Part shown: piece after piece, positions 24,419-34,395 of the stretch | How positions within the stretch are numbered: the first letter of the stretch is position 1 | Layout: each line of letters starts with the position of its first letter | Source of the DNA: Actinoplanes lutulentus | Lineage (GTDB): Bacteria > Actinomycetota > Actinomycetes > Mycobacteriales > Micromonosporaceae | DNA: 64,000 bases | Reading direction: 5' to 3' | Assembly (NCBI RefSeq): GCF_003259845.1 | Contig: NZ_QLMJ01000009.1 | Span: 186,001-250,000 of the forward strand | The notes under the pieces: generated by a model | Database searches by the model: none | Told to the model about the DNA's origin: nothing | Seen by the model: only the letters and a program-made list of their open reading frames with translations | Program-made: the position numbers and the translations under genes

Positions 24419-25415
24419 GAAGATGCTTGCGGGCCGGTTGCACCTGAAGGAACGCGCGCTGCGGATGGAGTCCGTGGACGTGCCCGAGCCGGGGCCGGAG
24501 GAGGTTCTGATCAAGGTGGAGGCGGCCGGGGTGTGCCTGTCCGACGTGCACCTGATCGAGGGCGGGCTGACCCCGCGGCTGCTCGGCGGTGACGTGGTCA
24601 CCCTCGGGCACGAGACCGCCGGAACGATCGACCGGGTGGGTGACCGGGTCGAGGGCTGGAAGCCGGGGGACCGGGTCCTGCTGCAGGCCGGCCAGCGGGA
24701 CCGGCTGGGGACCGTCTACACGCGGGGCGTCGACTACGACGGTGGCTGGGCCGAGTACACGGCGGCCCGCGCCGACACGCTGGTGGCGATCCCGGACGAT
24801 CTGCCGTTCGAGCAGGCCTGCATCATCCCGGACGCGGTGTCCACACCGTGGGCGGCGATCACGGCGACCGCGCAGGTCAAGGCCGGCGATCCGGTGGCGG
24901 TCTGGGGTGTCGGCGGGCTCGGCGCGCACGCGGTGCAGCTGCTGCGGCTCATCGGCGCGGCGCCGGTGATCGCGGTGGACCCGCTGCCGGCGGCCCGGGA
25001 ACGGGCCCTGGCGTTCGGCGCGGACTTCGCACTGGATCCCGGTGAGGCCGGCCGGATCCGGGAGCTCACCGGCGGCGGGCTCGCGGTGGCGTTCGACTTC
25101 GCGGGCGTACCGGCGGTCCGCGAGCAGGCGCTGACCGTGCTCGCCCGGGGCGGCAAGCTGATCCTCGCCGGTATCGCCAACAAACCGGTGACGATCAGCT
25201 CGGACAGCTTCTTCAACTACCTGAAGCTGTCGATCCACGGGCACTACGGCTCGGATGCGGAACACGTCGAGGAACTGGTCCGGCTGGCCCGGCAGAAGCG
25301 GCTCGACCTGGCCGGCTCGATCAGCGACGTGCTGCCGCTGGCCGACGCCCCGGCCGCCGTGGAGCGCCTGCAGAGCCGGGAGGGCAATCCGATCCGGCTC
25401 ATCCTTCGGCCATGA
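24417..25415 (+). CDS. Zinc-dependent alcohol dehydrogenase (MDR superfamily)
   Basis: The 332-residue enzyme has the catalytic-domain motifs AGVCLSDVHLIEGG (zinc-ligand Cys), LGHETAGTIDRVGDRVEGWKPGDRV (zinc-ligand His-Glu) and the NAD-binding VWGVGGLGAHAVQLLR (GxGxxG). The lobe of Cys residues for a structural zinc (four Cys around residue 95) is absent, as in several bacterial MDR enzymes. The substrate is unknown. A TAGGGT box at 24403-24408, 8 bases before the ATG, could drive a leaderless transcript. It is divergent from the membrane protein gene and 85 bases upstream of a lipoprotein gene. Confidence 0.88.
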   Translation: MKMLAGRLHLKERALRMESVDVPEPGPEEVLIKVEAAGVCLSDVHLIEGGLTPRLLGGDVVTLGHETAGTIDRVGDRVEGWKPGDRVLLQAGQRDRLGTVYTRGVDYDGGWAEYTAARADTLVAIPDDLPFEQACIIPDAVSTPWAAITATAQVKAGDPVAVWGVGGLGAHAVQLLRLIGAAPVIAVDPLPAARERALAFGADFALDPGEAGRIRELTGGGLAVAFDFAGVPAVREQALTVLARGGKLILAGIANKPVTISSDSFFNYLKLSIHGHYGSDAEHVEELVRLARQKRLDLAGSISDVLPLADAPAAVERLQSREGNPIRLILRP

Positions 25416-25500
25416 CGTCGGCTGGCGTCAAGCGATCGATGATGGTTGTGTACGGTGCCAGTCGGACATCGATCAACATTTAAGACAATGTGGAGTAACG

Positions 25501-26085
25501 GTGAGGGAGCGTACGGGCAGGCACCTGGCGGCCGCGATCGCGCTCGCCCTCACCGTCTCCGGGTGCGCCGGGGCCGGCGCCGGCGCGCAGGCCGAGGCGA
25601 CAAACGACGCGGTGGGCAAGGGATTCCCGATCGTCACGCCACCGGCGGCCGAGTCGCCGTCACCCACGCCGTCCTCGTCGGTGCCGGCCGCGACGGCGAA
25701 GCCGATCGTGAAGTACTCGGCATGCTCGTCCGGCGGCACTGTCACCTTCACCGCCACGTACCAGGACGACTTCGAGTTCCACCACGTCTTCATCGACACC
25801 GACGGCGACCACCGGACCGGGTACACGGGAGTCGACGTGGCCGGTGACTTCGGCGCCGACATCATGATCGAGAACGATCTGCTCTTCCGCTCGAACGGCA
25901 CCGAGTGGTCCTGGGTCGAGGTCAAGGCCAAGAGCCCGCTGCTGTCCCGGTCCGGCGACACCTATCGCTGGCGGCTGAAAGCAGCGCAGGGTCGGGGCCG
26001 GGTCGTGTTCAACGGCGACGACGGCACCACCGAGGTCACCACGCCGGTGGTCACGCTCAAGGAGTGCGACGGCCCTGCGTCCTAG
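25501..26085 (+). CDS. Secreted lipoprotein, unknown function
   Basis: The 194-residue protein starts at GTG 25501, five bases after GGAG. It has a lipoprotein signal (RHLAAAIALALTVSGC, lipobox LTVSGC with Cys22). A disordered Pro/Ser-rich linker (residues about 45-68) is followed by a compact C-terminal domain with FHHVFIDTDGDHRTGYTG, WSWVEVKAKSPLL and a terminal Cys. The DTDGDHRTGY segment resembles calcium or carbohydrate-binding loops but I cannot name a family. It would be anchored outside the membrane. Its stop overlaps that of the convergent hybrid kinase by four bases. Confidence 0.75.
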   Translation: MRERTGRHLAAAIALALTVSGCAGAGAGAQAEATNDAVGKGFPIVTPPAAESPSPTPSSSVPAATAKPIVKYSACSSGGTVTFTATYQDDFEFHHVFIDTDGDHRTGYTGVDVAGDFGADIMIENDLLFRSNGTEWSWVEVKAKSPLLSRSGDTYRWRLKAAQGRGRVVFNGDDGTTEVTTPVVTLKECDGPAS

Positions 26086-28385
26086 GCGCTGACCAGCTCG
26101 CGGGAAAGGGTGTTCATCGTGGCGCTCACCTCGCGGGCCTGGTCGTGCAGGTCGCGCAGCAGGTCGGCGGAGCCCTCCGGGTGGCGGAAGGCACGGTCCT
26201 CCAGGTCGGCGCAGATCGCGGCGAAGCGGTTCGCGCCCAGCGTGGAGGACGAGCCCTTCAGGCCGTGAGCCAGCCGGGCCAGGTTACGGGTGTCGCCGGA
26301 GGCCGCGGCCTCCTCCATCTTGCCGAGCACGCCGGGCAGCCGGTCGGCGAAGTTGTGCAGGATCTCGGCGAGCCGCTCCCGGTCGTCCGGCACCACGCCC
26401 GCGATCGCGTCGACGCAGGCCCGGATGCTGTCCGGCTCCGCGGTGTCCGGTCCCGGCATCGGGCCCTGACCGGCCAGGCGCACATCGGCGTACGCCGACG
26501 CGGTGGCCAGGACGACGTCCAGATCCTCCTCGTTGATCGGCTTGGACAGGAAGCCGTCCATACCGGCGGAACGGCTGGCCTTGCGGTCGTCGACCATGAC
26601 GTTCGCGGTCAGCGCGACGATCCGGGGCGCGCCGTGTGCCGGCGGGTCGGCGCGGATCAGGCGGGTGGCGTCCAGGCCGTCCAGGACCGGCATCTGTACG
26701 TCCATCAGGACCAGGTCGTAGCGCGTACGCATGACGGCCTCGACGGCTGCCTCGCCGTCGGTGACCATCTCGACGCGGTGGCCGCGGCGTTCCAGCAGGA
26801 GCTGGGCGACCCGCTGGTTGACCGGGTTGTCCTCGGCGACCAGCACCAGGAGGCTGCGGCCCGGGGTCAGTGCGGTCGAGGCTGGGGTGCTTTGCGCGTA
26901 CCCAAGGGGGGTTTTGACCTGGGCCTCGCCCAGGCGCAAGGTGACCGCGAAGGTGGACCCGTGACCGGGCTGGCTGTCGGCGGTGATGCCGCCGTCCATC
27001 GCCTCCGCGAGGCGCTGGCTGATCACCAGGCCGAGGCCGGTGCCCTCGTAGCTGCGCGCGGTCGACGCGTCGACCTGGCTGAACGGGAGGAAGAGGCGGT
27101 CCATCCGATCGGCGGCGATGCCGATGCCGGTGTCGCGCACGGCGAGGCGGATCGCGACCCGGCCGCTCTCCTGGGCGTTGAGGTCCGGCGCGGTCGAGAC
27201 GGCGACGGTGACCGCGCCGTGCTCGGTGAACTTGACCGCGTTGCCGAGCAGGTTCACCAGGATCTGCCGGATCCGGGCCTGATCGCCGCACACCATCTCC
27301 GGGCATTCCGGGGTGAAGTGGCTGGACAGGTGCAGACCCTTCGCGTCGGCGGTGAGCGCCACCAGGTTCATCGCCTGCTGCACGCAGGCACGCAGGGTGA
27401 ACGGCTGCTCGTCCAGGGAGAGCTCGCCCGCCTCGATCTTGGAGAAGTCCAGCACGTCGTTGATGATCACGAGCAGCGAGCCGCCGCTGGCGTGGACCGT
27501 CTCGACGAGCTCGCGCTGCCGTTCGTCCAGATCGGTCTCCATGAGCAGGCCGGTCATCCCGATCACCGCGTTCATCGGGGTACGGATCTCGTGGCTCATC
27601 GTCGCCAGGAACGCCGACTTCGCGTTCGTCGCGGCCACCGCCTCGTCGTGGGCGGTGAGTATCGCGGTCATCGACGCGTTGACGGCCTGCGCCATCTGCG
27701 CCAGCTCACGGGGTGACGTCACCTCGGCGCGCTGGGTCAGATCACCCTCGGCAACGCGCTGGGCGGCCGCGGTGACCTGTTTCGCCGGGTCGGTGATCTT
27801 CTTGGTGATCCAGCGGGCGCAGAGTGCCACCAGGATCGACGTCGCCACCACGAACCAGAGGATCAGCCAGCGGGTGTTCTGCGCGCTCGCCCGGCTCTCC
27901 GAGAGCTTGCGGGAGAGCTGCGCCTCCTCGTGCTGATGCATCTCGCTGACCAGCGGGAAGATCAGGCTCATGTCGCCGCCGCTGGTCGGTGTCCAGGTGT
28001 CCACCTGCTCCTGGATGCGCCCGGCGAGGGCCAGATGGGTCAGGTCGCCGTCCGCCTCGGACCGGACCTCGTCGAGCCGGCGGTCGACCATCGAGCGGCT
28101 CATCTGGAACGCCTCGGTCCACTGGGCCGTGGGCGGGTCCTGCCGGCCCCGGGTCACCCGGTCCAGGTTGTGGATGGCGTCGCCGAGCCCGCCGATCTGC
28201 CCGAGGAGCATGTGCGAGTGGCGCATCGGGTCCTGGGTCGCGACGAGACTGCCGATCCGGACGTACGCACTGATCCCGACGACGGCCAGGGCCACCAGGG
28301 CGAGCGTGAAACCGGCCGCGAGCATGCGCCCCACGGTCCAGCGTGAGGGTTTGCGGGCGGCGATCCGATCACCGAGATCAGACAT
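26082..28385 (-). CDS. Hybrid sensor histidine kinase (HAMP-HisKA-HATPase-REC-Hpt)
   Basis: The 767-residue membrane protein has TM helices at about 21-44 and 172-190 flanking a helical extracytoplasmic sensor. Then come HAMP (about 191-245), HisKA with SHEIRTP (His265), HATPase_c with NLLGNAVKF, DTGIGI and GTGLGL, a receiver (VLVAEDNPVN, LVLMDVQMP with phosphoryl Asp) and a C-terminal Hpt domain with LAHGLKGSS. It can therefore run an internal His-Asp-His phosphorelay. A single-domain response regulator is encoded divergently 62 bases away and is the likely final acceptor. TAGAGT 8-13 bases before the ATG fits a leaderless promoter. The signal is unknown. Confidence 0.93.
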   Translation of the reverse strand: MSDLGDRIAARKPSRWTVGRMLAAGFTLALVALAVVGISAYVRIGSLVATQDPMRHSHMLLGQIGGLGDAIHNLDRVTRGRQDPPTAQWTEAFQMSRSMVDRRLDEVRSEADGDLTHLALAGRIQEQVDTWTPTSGGDMSLIFPLVSEMHQHEEAQLSRKLSESRASAQNTRWLILWFVVATSILVALCARWITKKITDPAKQVTAAAQRVAEGDLTQRAEVTSPRELAQMAQAVNASMTAILTAHDEAVAATNAKSAFLATMSHEIRTPMNAVIGMTGLLMETDLDERQRELVETVHASGGSLLVIINDVLDFSKIEAGELSLDEQPFTLRACVQQAMNLVALTADAKGLHLSSHFTPECPEMVCGDQARIRQILVNLLGNAVKFTEHGAVTVAVSTAPDLNAQESGRVAIRLAVRDTGIGIAADRMDRLFLPFSQVDASTARSYEGTGLGLVISQRLAEAMDGGITADSQPGHGSTFAVTLRLGEAQVKTPLGYAQSTPASTALTPGRSLLVLVAEDNPVNQRVAQLLLERRGHRVEMVTDGEAAVEAVMRTRYDLVLMDVQMPVLDGLDATRLIRADPPAHGAPRIVALTANVMVDDRKASRSAGMDGFLSKPINEEDLDVVLATASAYADVRLAGQGPMPGPDTAEPDSIRACVDAIAGVVPDDRERLAEILHNFADRLPGVLGKMEEAAASGDTRNLARLAHGLKGSSSTLGANRFAAICADLEDRAFRHPEGSADLLRDLHDQAREVSATMNTLSRELVSA

Positions 28386-28447
28386 GAGAACTACTCTAGG
28401 TAATTGTTTGCTGTGGTGTGCCGGACTGGGCTAATGAGGTGGTGGTT

Positions 28448-28822
28448 GTGACATCGGTGCTGGTAATCGACGACGATCCGACGGTGCTGGAGATCGTGGA
28501 GACGGTGTTGCGGTCCGGCGGGCTGGATGTGGACACGCGCAGCACTGGTCGTGACGGGCTGGTCGCGGCGCATGAGCGGGTGCCGGACTGTGCCGTTCTT
28601 GACGTGAGCATGCCGGGGATGACGGGGCTTGAGGTGTGCCGGGCGCTGCGGGATGACGTGGAGACGGCGGACGTTCCGATCCTGCTGCTGACCGGGCGGG
28701 GGCAGTGGCTGGATGTGGCTTCCGGGTTTGACGCGGGGGCCGACGATTACCTGGTCAAGCCGTTTACCGCGCAGGATCTGCTGACCCGGGTGGAGGCGCT
28801 GACGATGACGGTGACGGGGTAG
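28448..28822 (+). CDS. Single-domain response regulator
   Basis: The 124-residue protein consists only of a receiver domain: VLVIDDDPTVLEIV (acidic pair), CAVLDVSMPGMTG (phosphoryl Asp), LLLTGRG (Thr) and YLVKPF (Lys). It has no output domain, so it acts as a phosphotransfer intermediate or by protein contact. GTG 28448 places MTSVLVIDD at the N-terminus after a GAGGTGG stretch; in-frame starts up to 30 bases upstream are possible. It is divergent from the hybrid kinase and probably its partner. Confidence 0.9.
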   Translation: MTSVLVIDDDPTVLEIVETVLRSGGLDVDTRSTGRDGLVAAHERVPDCAVLDVSMPGMTGLEVCRALRDDVETADVPILLLTGRGQWLDVASGFDAGADDYLVKPFTAQDLLTRVEALTMTVTG

Positions 28823-28846
28823 TGGCGGGGGTGGCGATCTTGGCGT

Positions 28847-29044
28847 ATGCCTACTAGTCTCATGCACATGGATGAGGACAGGCCTCCGGCGTGGGGTAAG
28901 GCTGTGCATGAGTTCTGCGCCGCTGTGGGCATTCCGGTGCCGCCGCCACCGACAGCGGAGCAGAGAGCGGCCTTCGAGGCGTGGATGCGTGAGGGTGACG
29001 CCCAGGTCGAAGCGATGCGTGCGCGCCGGAGAGACGCGGCGTGA
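28847..29044 (+). CDS. Small protein upstream of PIN-domain gene (possible antitoxin)
   Basis: The 65-residue product is acidic/proline-containing in the middle (VGIPVPPPPTAEQRAAFEAWMREGD) and ends with a basic helix (VEAMRARRRDAA). It does not show a Phd, RHH or AbrB DNA-binding motif. Its stop overlaps the start of the PIN-domain gene by four bases (GTGA), the typical order of antitoxin before toxin. ATG 28847 is used; ATG 28862 would also fit. Call as antitoxin is by position only. Confidence 0.55.
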   Translation: MPTSLMHMDEDRPPAWGKAVHEFCAAVGIPVPPPPTAEQRAAFEAWMREGDAQVEAMRARRRDAA

Positions 29045-29451
29045 CAGACCACCAGCCACGCGTGCTCGATGCTTCAGCTCTGGTGGAACTGTTTCAGGGG
29101 CATCCCCGGCTCTTGGAGCTCCTAGGCGGAGCGGCCGATGGCGACTTCAGCATCGCTGTTCCGGCAGTCGCGGTCGCCGAAGCACAGGCGGTTCTGGCTG
29201 TCACAGGCTCCGCCTGGAGTGCCATTCTCGGTCGCACCGGCGTCACCGAGTTGCCGCTCTCCGCGGACGCCGCAGTGGATGTCGGTGATATCGCCCGCCC
29301 GCGGCTCCTGCACCATCCGGTGCACTCCGCCCTGATCGGACCGATCATGGTCGGCCAGGTGATCTGGGAGACCAAGCAGATGGGCGCCGTGGTGGTGACT
29401 CGCGTTCCGGAAGCCTATGGCGGTCACGACATCTCGGTGGCGGTGATCTGA
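29041..29451 (+). CDS. PIN-domain protein (VapC-like)
   Basis: The 136-residue protein has the PIN N-terminal motif RVLDASALVELFQG with the first acidic residue Asp. The central AVAVAEAQAVL supplies Glu, and LSADAAVDVGDIA supplies Asp. PIN proteins are Mg2+-dependent ribonucleases. The fourth acidic position, normally in a T-x-D motif, reads VVVTRVPEAYG, so the site is atypical. The gene is coupled by a GTGA overlap to the 65-residue gene, forming a toxin-antitoxin-like module. It ends five bases before the convergent kinase gene. Confidence 0.7.
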   Translation: MTDHQPRVLDASALVELFQGHPRLLELLGGAADGDFSIAVPAVAVAEAQAVLAVTGSAWSAILGRTGVTELPLSADAAVDVGDIARPRLLHHPVHSALIGPIMVGQVIWETKQMGAVVVTRVPEAYGGHDISVAVI

Positions 29452-29456
29452 GTCGG

Positions 29457-30161
29457 TCAGTGGGGGAGGGTGGTGCATAGGTAGGGCGTGTCGTTGAGGG
29501 TTTCTACCGCTACCTGACCGTTGTGACGGCCCACCACTGCTCGGGCCAGCATCAGGGCCATCGCGTTGCCCTGGCCGCCCGGGCCGGTGAACAGGCGGTC
29601 GGTGGGTTGTTCGGACGGCAGGCGGAAAGCCACTCGCCAGTGGCCGGCCTCCTCGGTCACGTCCATCGTGCCGTCGCCGCCGAGGGCGCGTACCGCTGCC
29701 AGCAGCCGGCGGAAGACCTGGGCCATCCGGGTACGGTCGCCGATCACATCGCCCGCTGTCGGCGAGGCGGGCAGGGACACCCTCGTTCCTGCTTCGGTTG
29801 ACACCTCGGTCAGCAGCTCCGGCAGTGAGAACGGCCGGTGATCCAGCGGGATCGTGCCGTTCTCCAGGCCGCTGATCGTGGCGATCTCGGAGACCACGTC
29901 CTCGATGCGGTGCAGGTTGCGGCCCAGGATCGGCAGCACGTCGTCCACCGCAGGGTCGCCGGTCTTCTCCGGCAACAGGCCCACCACGGCGAGCGCGGCC
30001 GCCAGCGGGGTGCGCAGCTCGTGCAGCAGGGCACTGACCAGCTCGGCCTTGGAAGCGGTCAGCTCGGCCAGGGCGCGGTTCTGCTGGCGGCGCCGGTGCC
30101 GGCTTGGCGTCGTCGGCAAAGAGGGCTCCTGCGGTTCGGCCAGCAGACACAATGCGATCAT
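29457..30161 (-). CDS. Minimal soluble histidine kinase with degenerate ATPase domain
   Basis: The 234-residue protein has a HisKA helix with ELVSALLHELRTPLAAAL (phosphoryl His) and a HATPase-like C-terminal half ending GPGGQGNAMALMLARAVVGRHNGQ. There is no sensor, membrane or HAMP segment. The N-box Asn normally found in NLLxNAxK is missing (QVFRRLLAAVRALG), and the D-x-G-x-G box is replaced by RLPSEQPTDRLFTG. ATP binding may therefore be lost. ATG 30161 overlaps the ATG of the divergent adaptor gene at 30160 by two bases. The location suggests a role in controlling the export operon. No cognate regulator is adjacent. Confidence 0.8.
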   Translation of the reverse strand: MIALCLLAEPQEPSLPTTPSRHRRRQQNRALAELTASKAELVSALLHELRTPLAAALAVVGLLPEKTGDPAVDDVLPILGRNLHRIEDVVSEIATISGLENGTIPLDHRPFSLPELLTEVSTEAGTRVSLPASPTAGDVIGDRTRMAQVFRRLLAAVRALGGDGTMDVTEEAGHWRVAFRLPSEQPTDRLFTGPGGQGNAMALMLARAVVGRHNGQVAVETLNDTPYLCTTLPH

Positions 30162-31326
30162 GAGCAAGGTAACGGGGCGGAGCCGGGCTGAACGGCGCAA
30201 TCGGTGGATCGGCGCCGGGATCGTGCTGGTGGGCGTGGCCGCTGCGGGTGTGGTGTTCGCTGTGAACCAGGACGAGAAAACCACGACGGCGCGGGTCGTC
30301 ACCGTCGCGGCGGACAAGGGTGACGTCACCCTGGACGTGGCCACCACCGGGACCGTTGAGCCGGCCACCACCCGGAGCCTGTCGTTCGCCGTGGGCGGGA
30401 CCGTCGAGGCGATCGCGGTCCGTGCCGGGAACAAGGTCGAGGAGGGCGACGAGCTCGCCACCCTGGACGACGCGGACGCCACCGAGAAGGTCAGCGACGC
30501 CTCCACCAAGCTTGCCGACGCTCAGGACCGGCTCGCCACCGCTGAGACGAACGCGGCGGCGGCCACGGCCAGCGCGACAGCTTGCGCCGTAGCCACGCGA
30601 ACCGGTGGCGGCGGCGCGCCGGTCGCGGCCGGCGCGCAACTTGCGGCCGGCGCGGAAATCGCGGCAGTCGGCTCCGCCACCGCCTGTGCGACCCAGGGCT
30701 ATCCCGACACCGGCAACGACCAGGTGCTCAACGCCGAACAGGCCGTCAACAACGCCGAGGTCTCGCTCGCCGAGGCTGAGGAAGCGCTCGACGGCACCGT
30801 CATCACAGCACCCATCGCCGGCACGATCGTCTCCATCTCCGGCAGCATCGGCGACAAGGTCAACTCCGGGTCGACCTTCATCGGGCTGGCCGACACGTAC
30901 GACATGCAGGTCTCCGCCGACTTCCCGGAAGCCGACGCGGGCTCCCTCGCGAAAGGGCAGACCGGCACCGTCACCCTCGCCGACTCCGACGAGAGCTACG
31001 AGGCGAAGGTCGTGCAGGTCGACCCGGTCGGCACCTCCGACGGGACCCTCGTCCGGTACGGCGTGCTGCTCTCCTTCACCGACGTGCCGTCCGACCTGCT
31101 CGTCGGGCAGAGCGCCCAGGTCCAGGTACGCACCGGCGAGGCCTCCGGGGTGCTGCGGGTGCCGTCCACCGCCGTCCACGACGTCGCCGGGGAGTCCGGG
31201 ACGGTCATGGTGAGTGGTGGCAGCGATCCGGTCGAGCGGACCGTGACCGTCGGGCTGCGCGGCGACCAGTACACCGAGATAACCGACGGACTGTCCGAGG
31301 GCGAACAAGTCGTACGTTCCTGGTGA
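30160..31326 (+). CDS. MacA-like membrane fusion (adaptor) protein 1
   Basis: The 388-residue HlyD/MacA-type adaptor has an N-terminal anchor (WIGAGIVLVGVAAAGVVFAV), a barrel-sandwich hybrid split around a coiled coil (VTLDVATTGTVEP... and DGTVITAPIAGTIVSI) and a C-terminal beta-barrel (LLVGQSAQVQVRTGEASGVLRVPSTAV). The hairpin is interrupted by an Ala/Gly-rich stretch with two Cys residues (about 130-180). In Gram-positives such adaptors cooperate with MacB-type ABC exporters at the outer face of the membrane. First gene of a five-gene operon, followed after 40 bases by a second adaptor. Its start codon overlaps that of the divergent kinase. Confidence 0.88.
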   Translation: MSKVTGRSRAERRNRWIGAGIVLVGVAAAGVVFAVNQDEKTTTARVVTVAADKGDVTLDVATTGTVEPATTRSLSFAVGGTVEAIAVRAGNKVEEGDELATLDDADATEKVSDASTKLADAQDRLATAETNAAAATASATACAVATRTGGGGAPVAAGAQLAAGAEIAAVGSATACATQGYPDTGNDQVLNAEQAVNNAEVSLAEAEEALDGTVITAPIAGTIVSISGSIGDKVNSGSTFIGLADTYDMQVSADFPEADAGSLAKGQTGTVTLADSDESYEAKVVQVDPVGTSDGTLVRYGVLLSFTDVPSDLLVGQSAQVQVRTGEASGVLRVPSTAVHDVAGESGTVMVSGGSDPVERTVTVGLRGDQYTEITDGLSEGEQVVRSW

Positions 31327-31366
31327 TGTCGCGGACAACGCCTCGGGAACCGGACAGAATGCAGAT

Positions 31367-32515
31367 GTGAAAGCGCTTCGCCGTCCCAGTACGGCCGTGA
31401 ACGCACTGCTGGCACTGCTCATCGTCGGCGCCGCGTTCTGGGGCTGGACACTGCTGCGCGACACCGACTCGGACACCGAGGCGAACGCTTCCGGCCTGCG
31501 TACGCTCACCGTCGACCAGGGCACCGTGACGAAGACGGTCTCGGCCGACGGCAGTGTGGAGAGCGCCTCGACGGCGACCGCCACGTTCACCACGTCGGGC
31601 ACGGTCACCACGATCAAGGTGAAGGTCGGCGACAAGGTCACGTCGGGTCAGCTGCTGGCCCGGGTGGACGCCACCGACTCGGAACGATCGCTGGACCTGG
31701 CCGAGGCGAACCTGGACGCGGCTCAGGACGCTCTTGACCGGGCCGAGGACGCCGGGACCGACACGAGCAGCGCGACGAACGAGGTCACCCAGGCGGAGCT
31801 GTCCGTCGACGAGGCGGAGGCCGCGGTCACCGGCACGAAGCTGACCGCGCCGATGGCGGGCACGGTGACGGCAGTGAACGGCACCCTCGGAGGAGCCTCA
31901 TCCAGCGGCGGAGGCAGCGGCACGACGAGCAGCAGCACCAGCAGCGGCTTTGTTGATCTCGCCGACCTCGGCAAACTCCAGATCACCGCCGCCTTCTCCG
32001 AGGCTGACGCCACCGAGCTCAAAGAGGGCCAGTCCGCCACCGTCACCTGGAACGCTCTGCAGGGCACCGAGACCACCGGCCAGGTGATCGCTGTCGACCC
32101 GACCGCGACGACCACGAACAGCGTCGTCACCTACGGCGTCACGGTGAGCCTGCCGAACCCGCCGGACGGCGCCAAGCCCGGCCAGACCGTCAGCGTCGCC
32201 GTGATCACCGGCAACGTCGAGAACGCCGTCATGGTCAACTCGGCAGCCGTGACCAGCACCGGCAACCGGAAGACCGTCACCGTGCTGGGTACGGACAACC
32301 AGCAGGAGACGCGTCAGGTGCAGGTCGGGCTGGAGGGCGATGACGCGTACCAAATCACCTCGGGTCTCACCGCGGGTGAGCGAGTGATCGTCCCGACCGC
32401 GACCACCACCACGACGACGACAAACAGCGGCGGCGGCGGGGGATTCGGCAGCGGTGGCGGCGGCGCCCCACCCGGCGGCGGCAGCGGAACCGGCGGCGGA
32501 ATGGGCGGGCGCTGA
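31367..32515 (+). CDS. MacA-like membrane fusion (adaptor) protein 2
   Basis: The 382-residue adaptor starts at GTG 31367 with VKALRRPSTAVNALLALLIVGAAFWGWTLL, an N-terminal anchor. It shows the two lipoyl-like halves (TVTKTVSADGSVESAS... and GTKLTAPMAGTVTAVNG), a beta-barrel, and the DAYQITSGLTAGERVIVP domain. The C-terminus is a Gly/Ser tail (GGGGGFGSGGGG...). It resembles the first adaptor in layout but not closely in sequence. A pair may form mixed assemblies or use different hairpins. Four bases separate it from the ATPase gene. Confidence 0.88.
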   Translation: MKALRRPSTAVNALLALLIVGAAFWGWTLLRDTDSDTEANASGLRTLTVDQGTVTKTVSADGSVESASTATATFTTSGTVTTIKVKVGDKVTSGQLLARVDATDSERSLDLAEANLDAAQDALDRAEDAGTDTSSATNEVTQAELSVDEAEAAVTGTKLTAPMAGTVTAVNGTLGGASSSGGGSGTTSSSTSSGFVDLADLGKLQITAAFSEADATELKEGQSATVTWNALQGTETTGQVIAVDPTATTTNSVVTYGVTVSLPNPPDGAKPGQTVSVAVITGNVENAVMVNSAAVTSTGNRKTVTVLGTDNQQETRQVQVGLEGDDAYQITSGLTAGERVIVPTATTTTTTTNSGGGGGFGSGGGGAPPGGGSGTGGGMGGR

Positions 32516-32518
32516 GCG

Positions 32519-33219
<701 letters not shown>

Positions 33220-33223
<4 letters not shown>

Positions 33224-34389
33224 ATTTTCACGAAATTGTGCGATTCGCGCTGCGCGGGATCGGGGCCAACAAACTCCGTTCCGTGCTCACCATGCTCGGC
33301 ATCCTGATCGGTGTCGCCGCCGTCATCCTGCTCGTCGCGGTCGGCAACGGCTCCGCCCAGGCGATTGCCGACCGGATCTCCGCGCTCGGCACCAACACGC
33401 TGACCGTGATGAGCACCAGCCGGGGCGCGTCACTCAGCCCGGCGACCGCGGAGGCGCTCGACGACCCGGTGCTCGCCCCCGACGTCAAATCCGTCTCGCC
33501 GGTGGTCAGCACGTCCGCGACGCTGACCTACGAGGGCGCCGAGCACGAGATCAGCACGTTCGTCGGCACCACGCCGGAGTGGTTCACCGCCTCCAACTTC
33601 CCGGTCGGCACCGGCGCGGTCTTCACCGACGACGACGAGGCGCAGGCCCGGCGGGTCGTGGTGATCGGACAGACCGTCGCCGAGGAGCTGTTCACCGGCG
33701 TCGACCCGGTCGGCGAGCAGGTCACCATCGGCGGCGCGCTGTTCACCGTGGCCGGGGTGCTCCAGGAGAAGAGCTCGTCCGGCTTCCAGGACTCCAACGA
33801 CACCGCTGTCGCGCCGCTCAGCGCGGTCCGGCAGGTCCTGGCCGGGTACGGCTCACTCAGCTCGATCCTGGTCGAGGCCCACGACTCGGACATGGTGGAC
33901 ACCGTCCAGTCGGAGATCACCACGGTGCTGAACCAGCGGCTGGACGCGGACTCCTACCGCATCCAGAACGCCTCGCAGCTGCTGGAGACGCAGACCGAGA
34001 CAGCCGACACGTTCACCACGCTGCTCGGCGCGGTCGCGGCGATCAGCCTCCTGGTCGGCGGCATCGGGATCACCAACATCATGCTCGTGACGGTCACCGA
34101 ACGGACCCGCGAGATCGGCATCCGGAAGGCCCTCGGCGCGCCCCGCCGGGTGATCCTCAGTCAGTTCCTCATCGAGGCGACCCTGCTGAGTGTTATCGGT
34201 GGAGGCCTGGGCGTCGCGGCCGCCGTGATCGGCAGCCGCTTCGAGATCGTCGGCGTCACGCCGGTGATCGTGCCCAGCTCGGTCGCGCTCGCCCTGGGCG
34301 TCTCCGTGCTCATCGGACTCTTCTTCGGTGGCCTGCCGGCCGCCCGCGCCGCCCGGCTCCGGCCGATCGACGCCCTCCGCTACGAATGA
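33220..34389 (+). CDS. MacB-type ABC transporter permease (FtsX domain)
   Basis: The 389-residue protein has an N-terminal helix (SVLTMLGILIGVAAVILLVAV), a large MacB periplasmic-like domain (about 45-265) and three C-terminal FtsX helices. These include VGGIGITNIMLVTVTERTREIGIRKALGAPRR, the hallmark of the family, and LIGLFFGGLPAARAARLRPIDALR. With the ATPase and two adaptors it forms an exporter for peptides, lipids or antibiotics; the cargo is not evident. Its start overlaps the ATPase stop. Confidence 0.95.
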
Positions 34390-34395
34390 GGACTC

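Noticed and set aside
25905..27716. Long plus-strand frame over the hybrid kinase
   Set aside because: Antisense shadow; the minus strand encodes intact HisKA, HATPase, REC and Hpt motifs.
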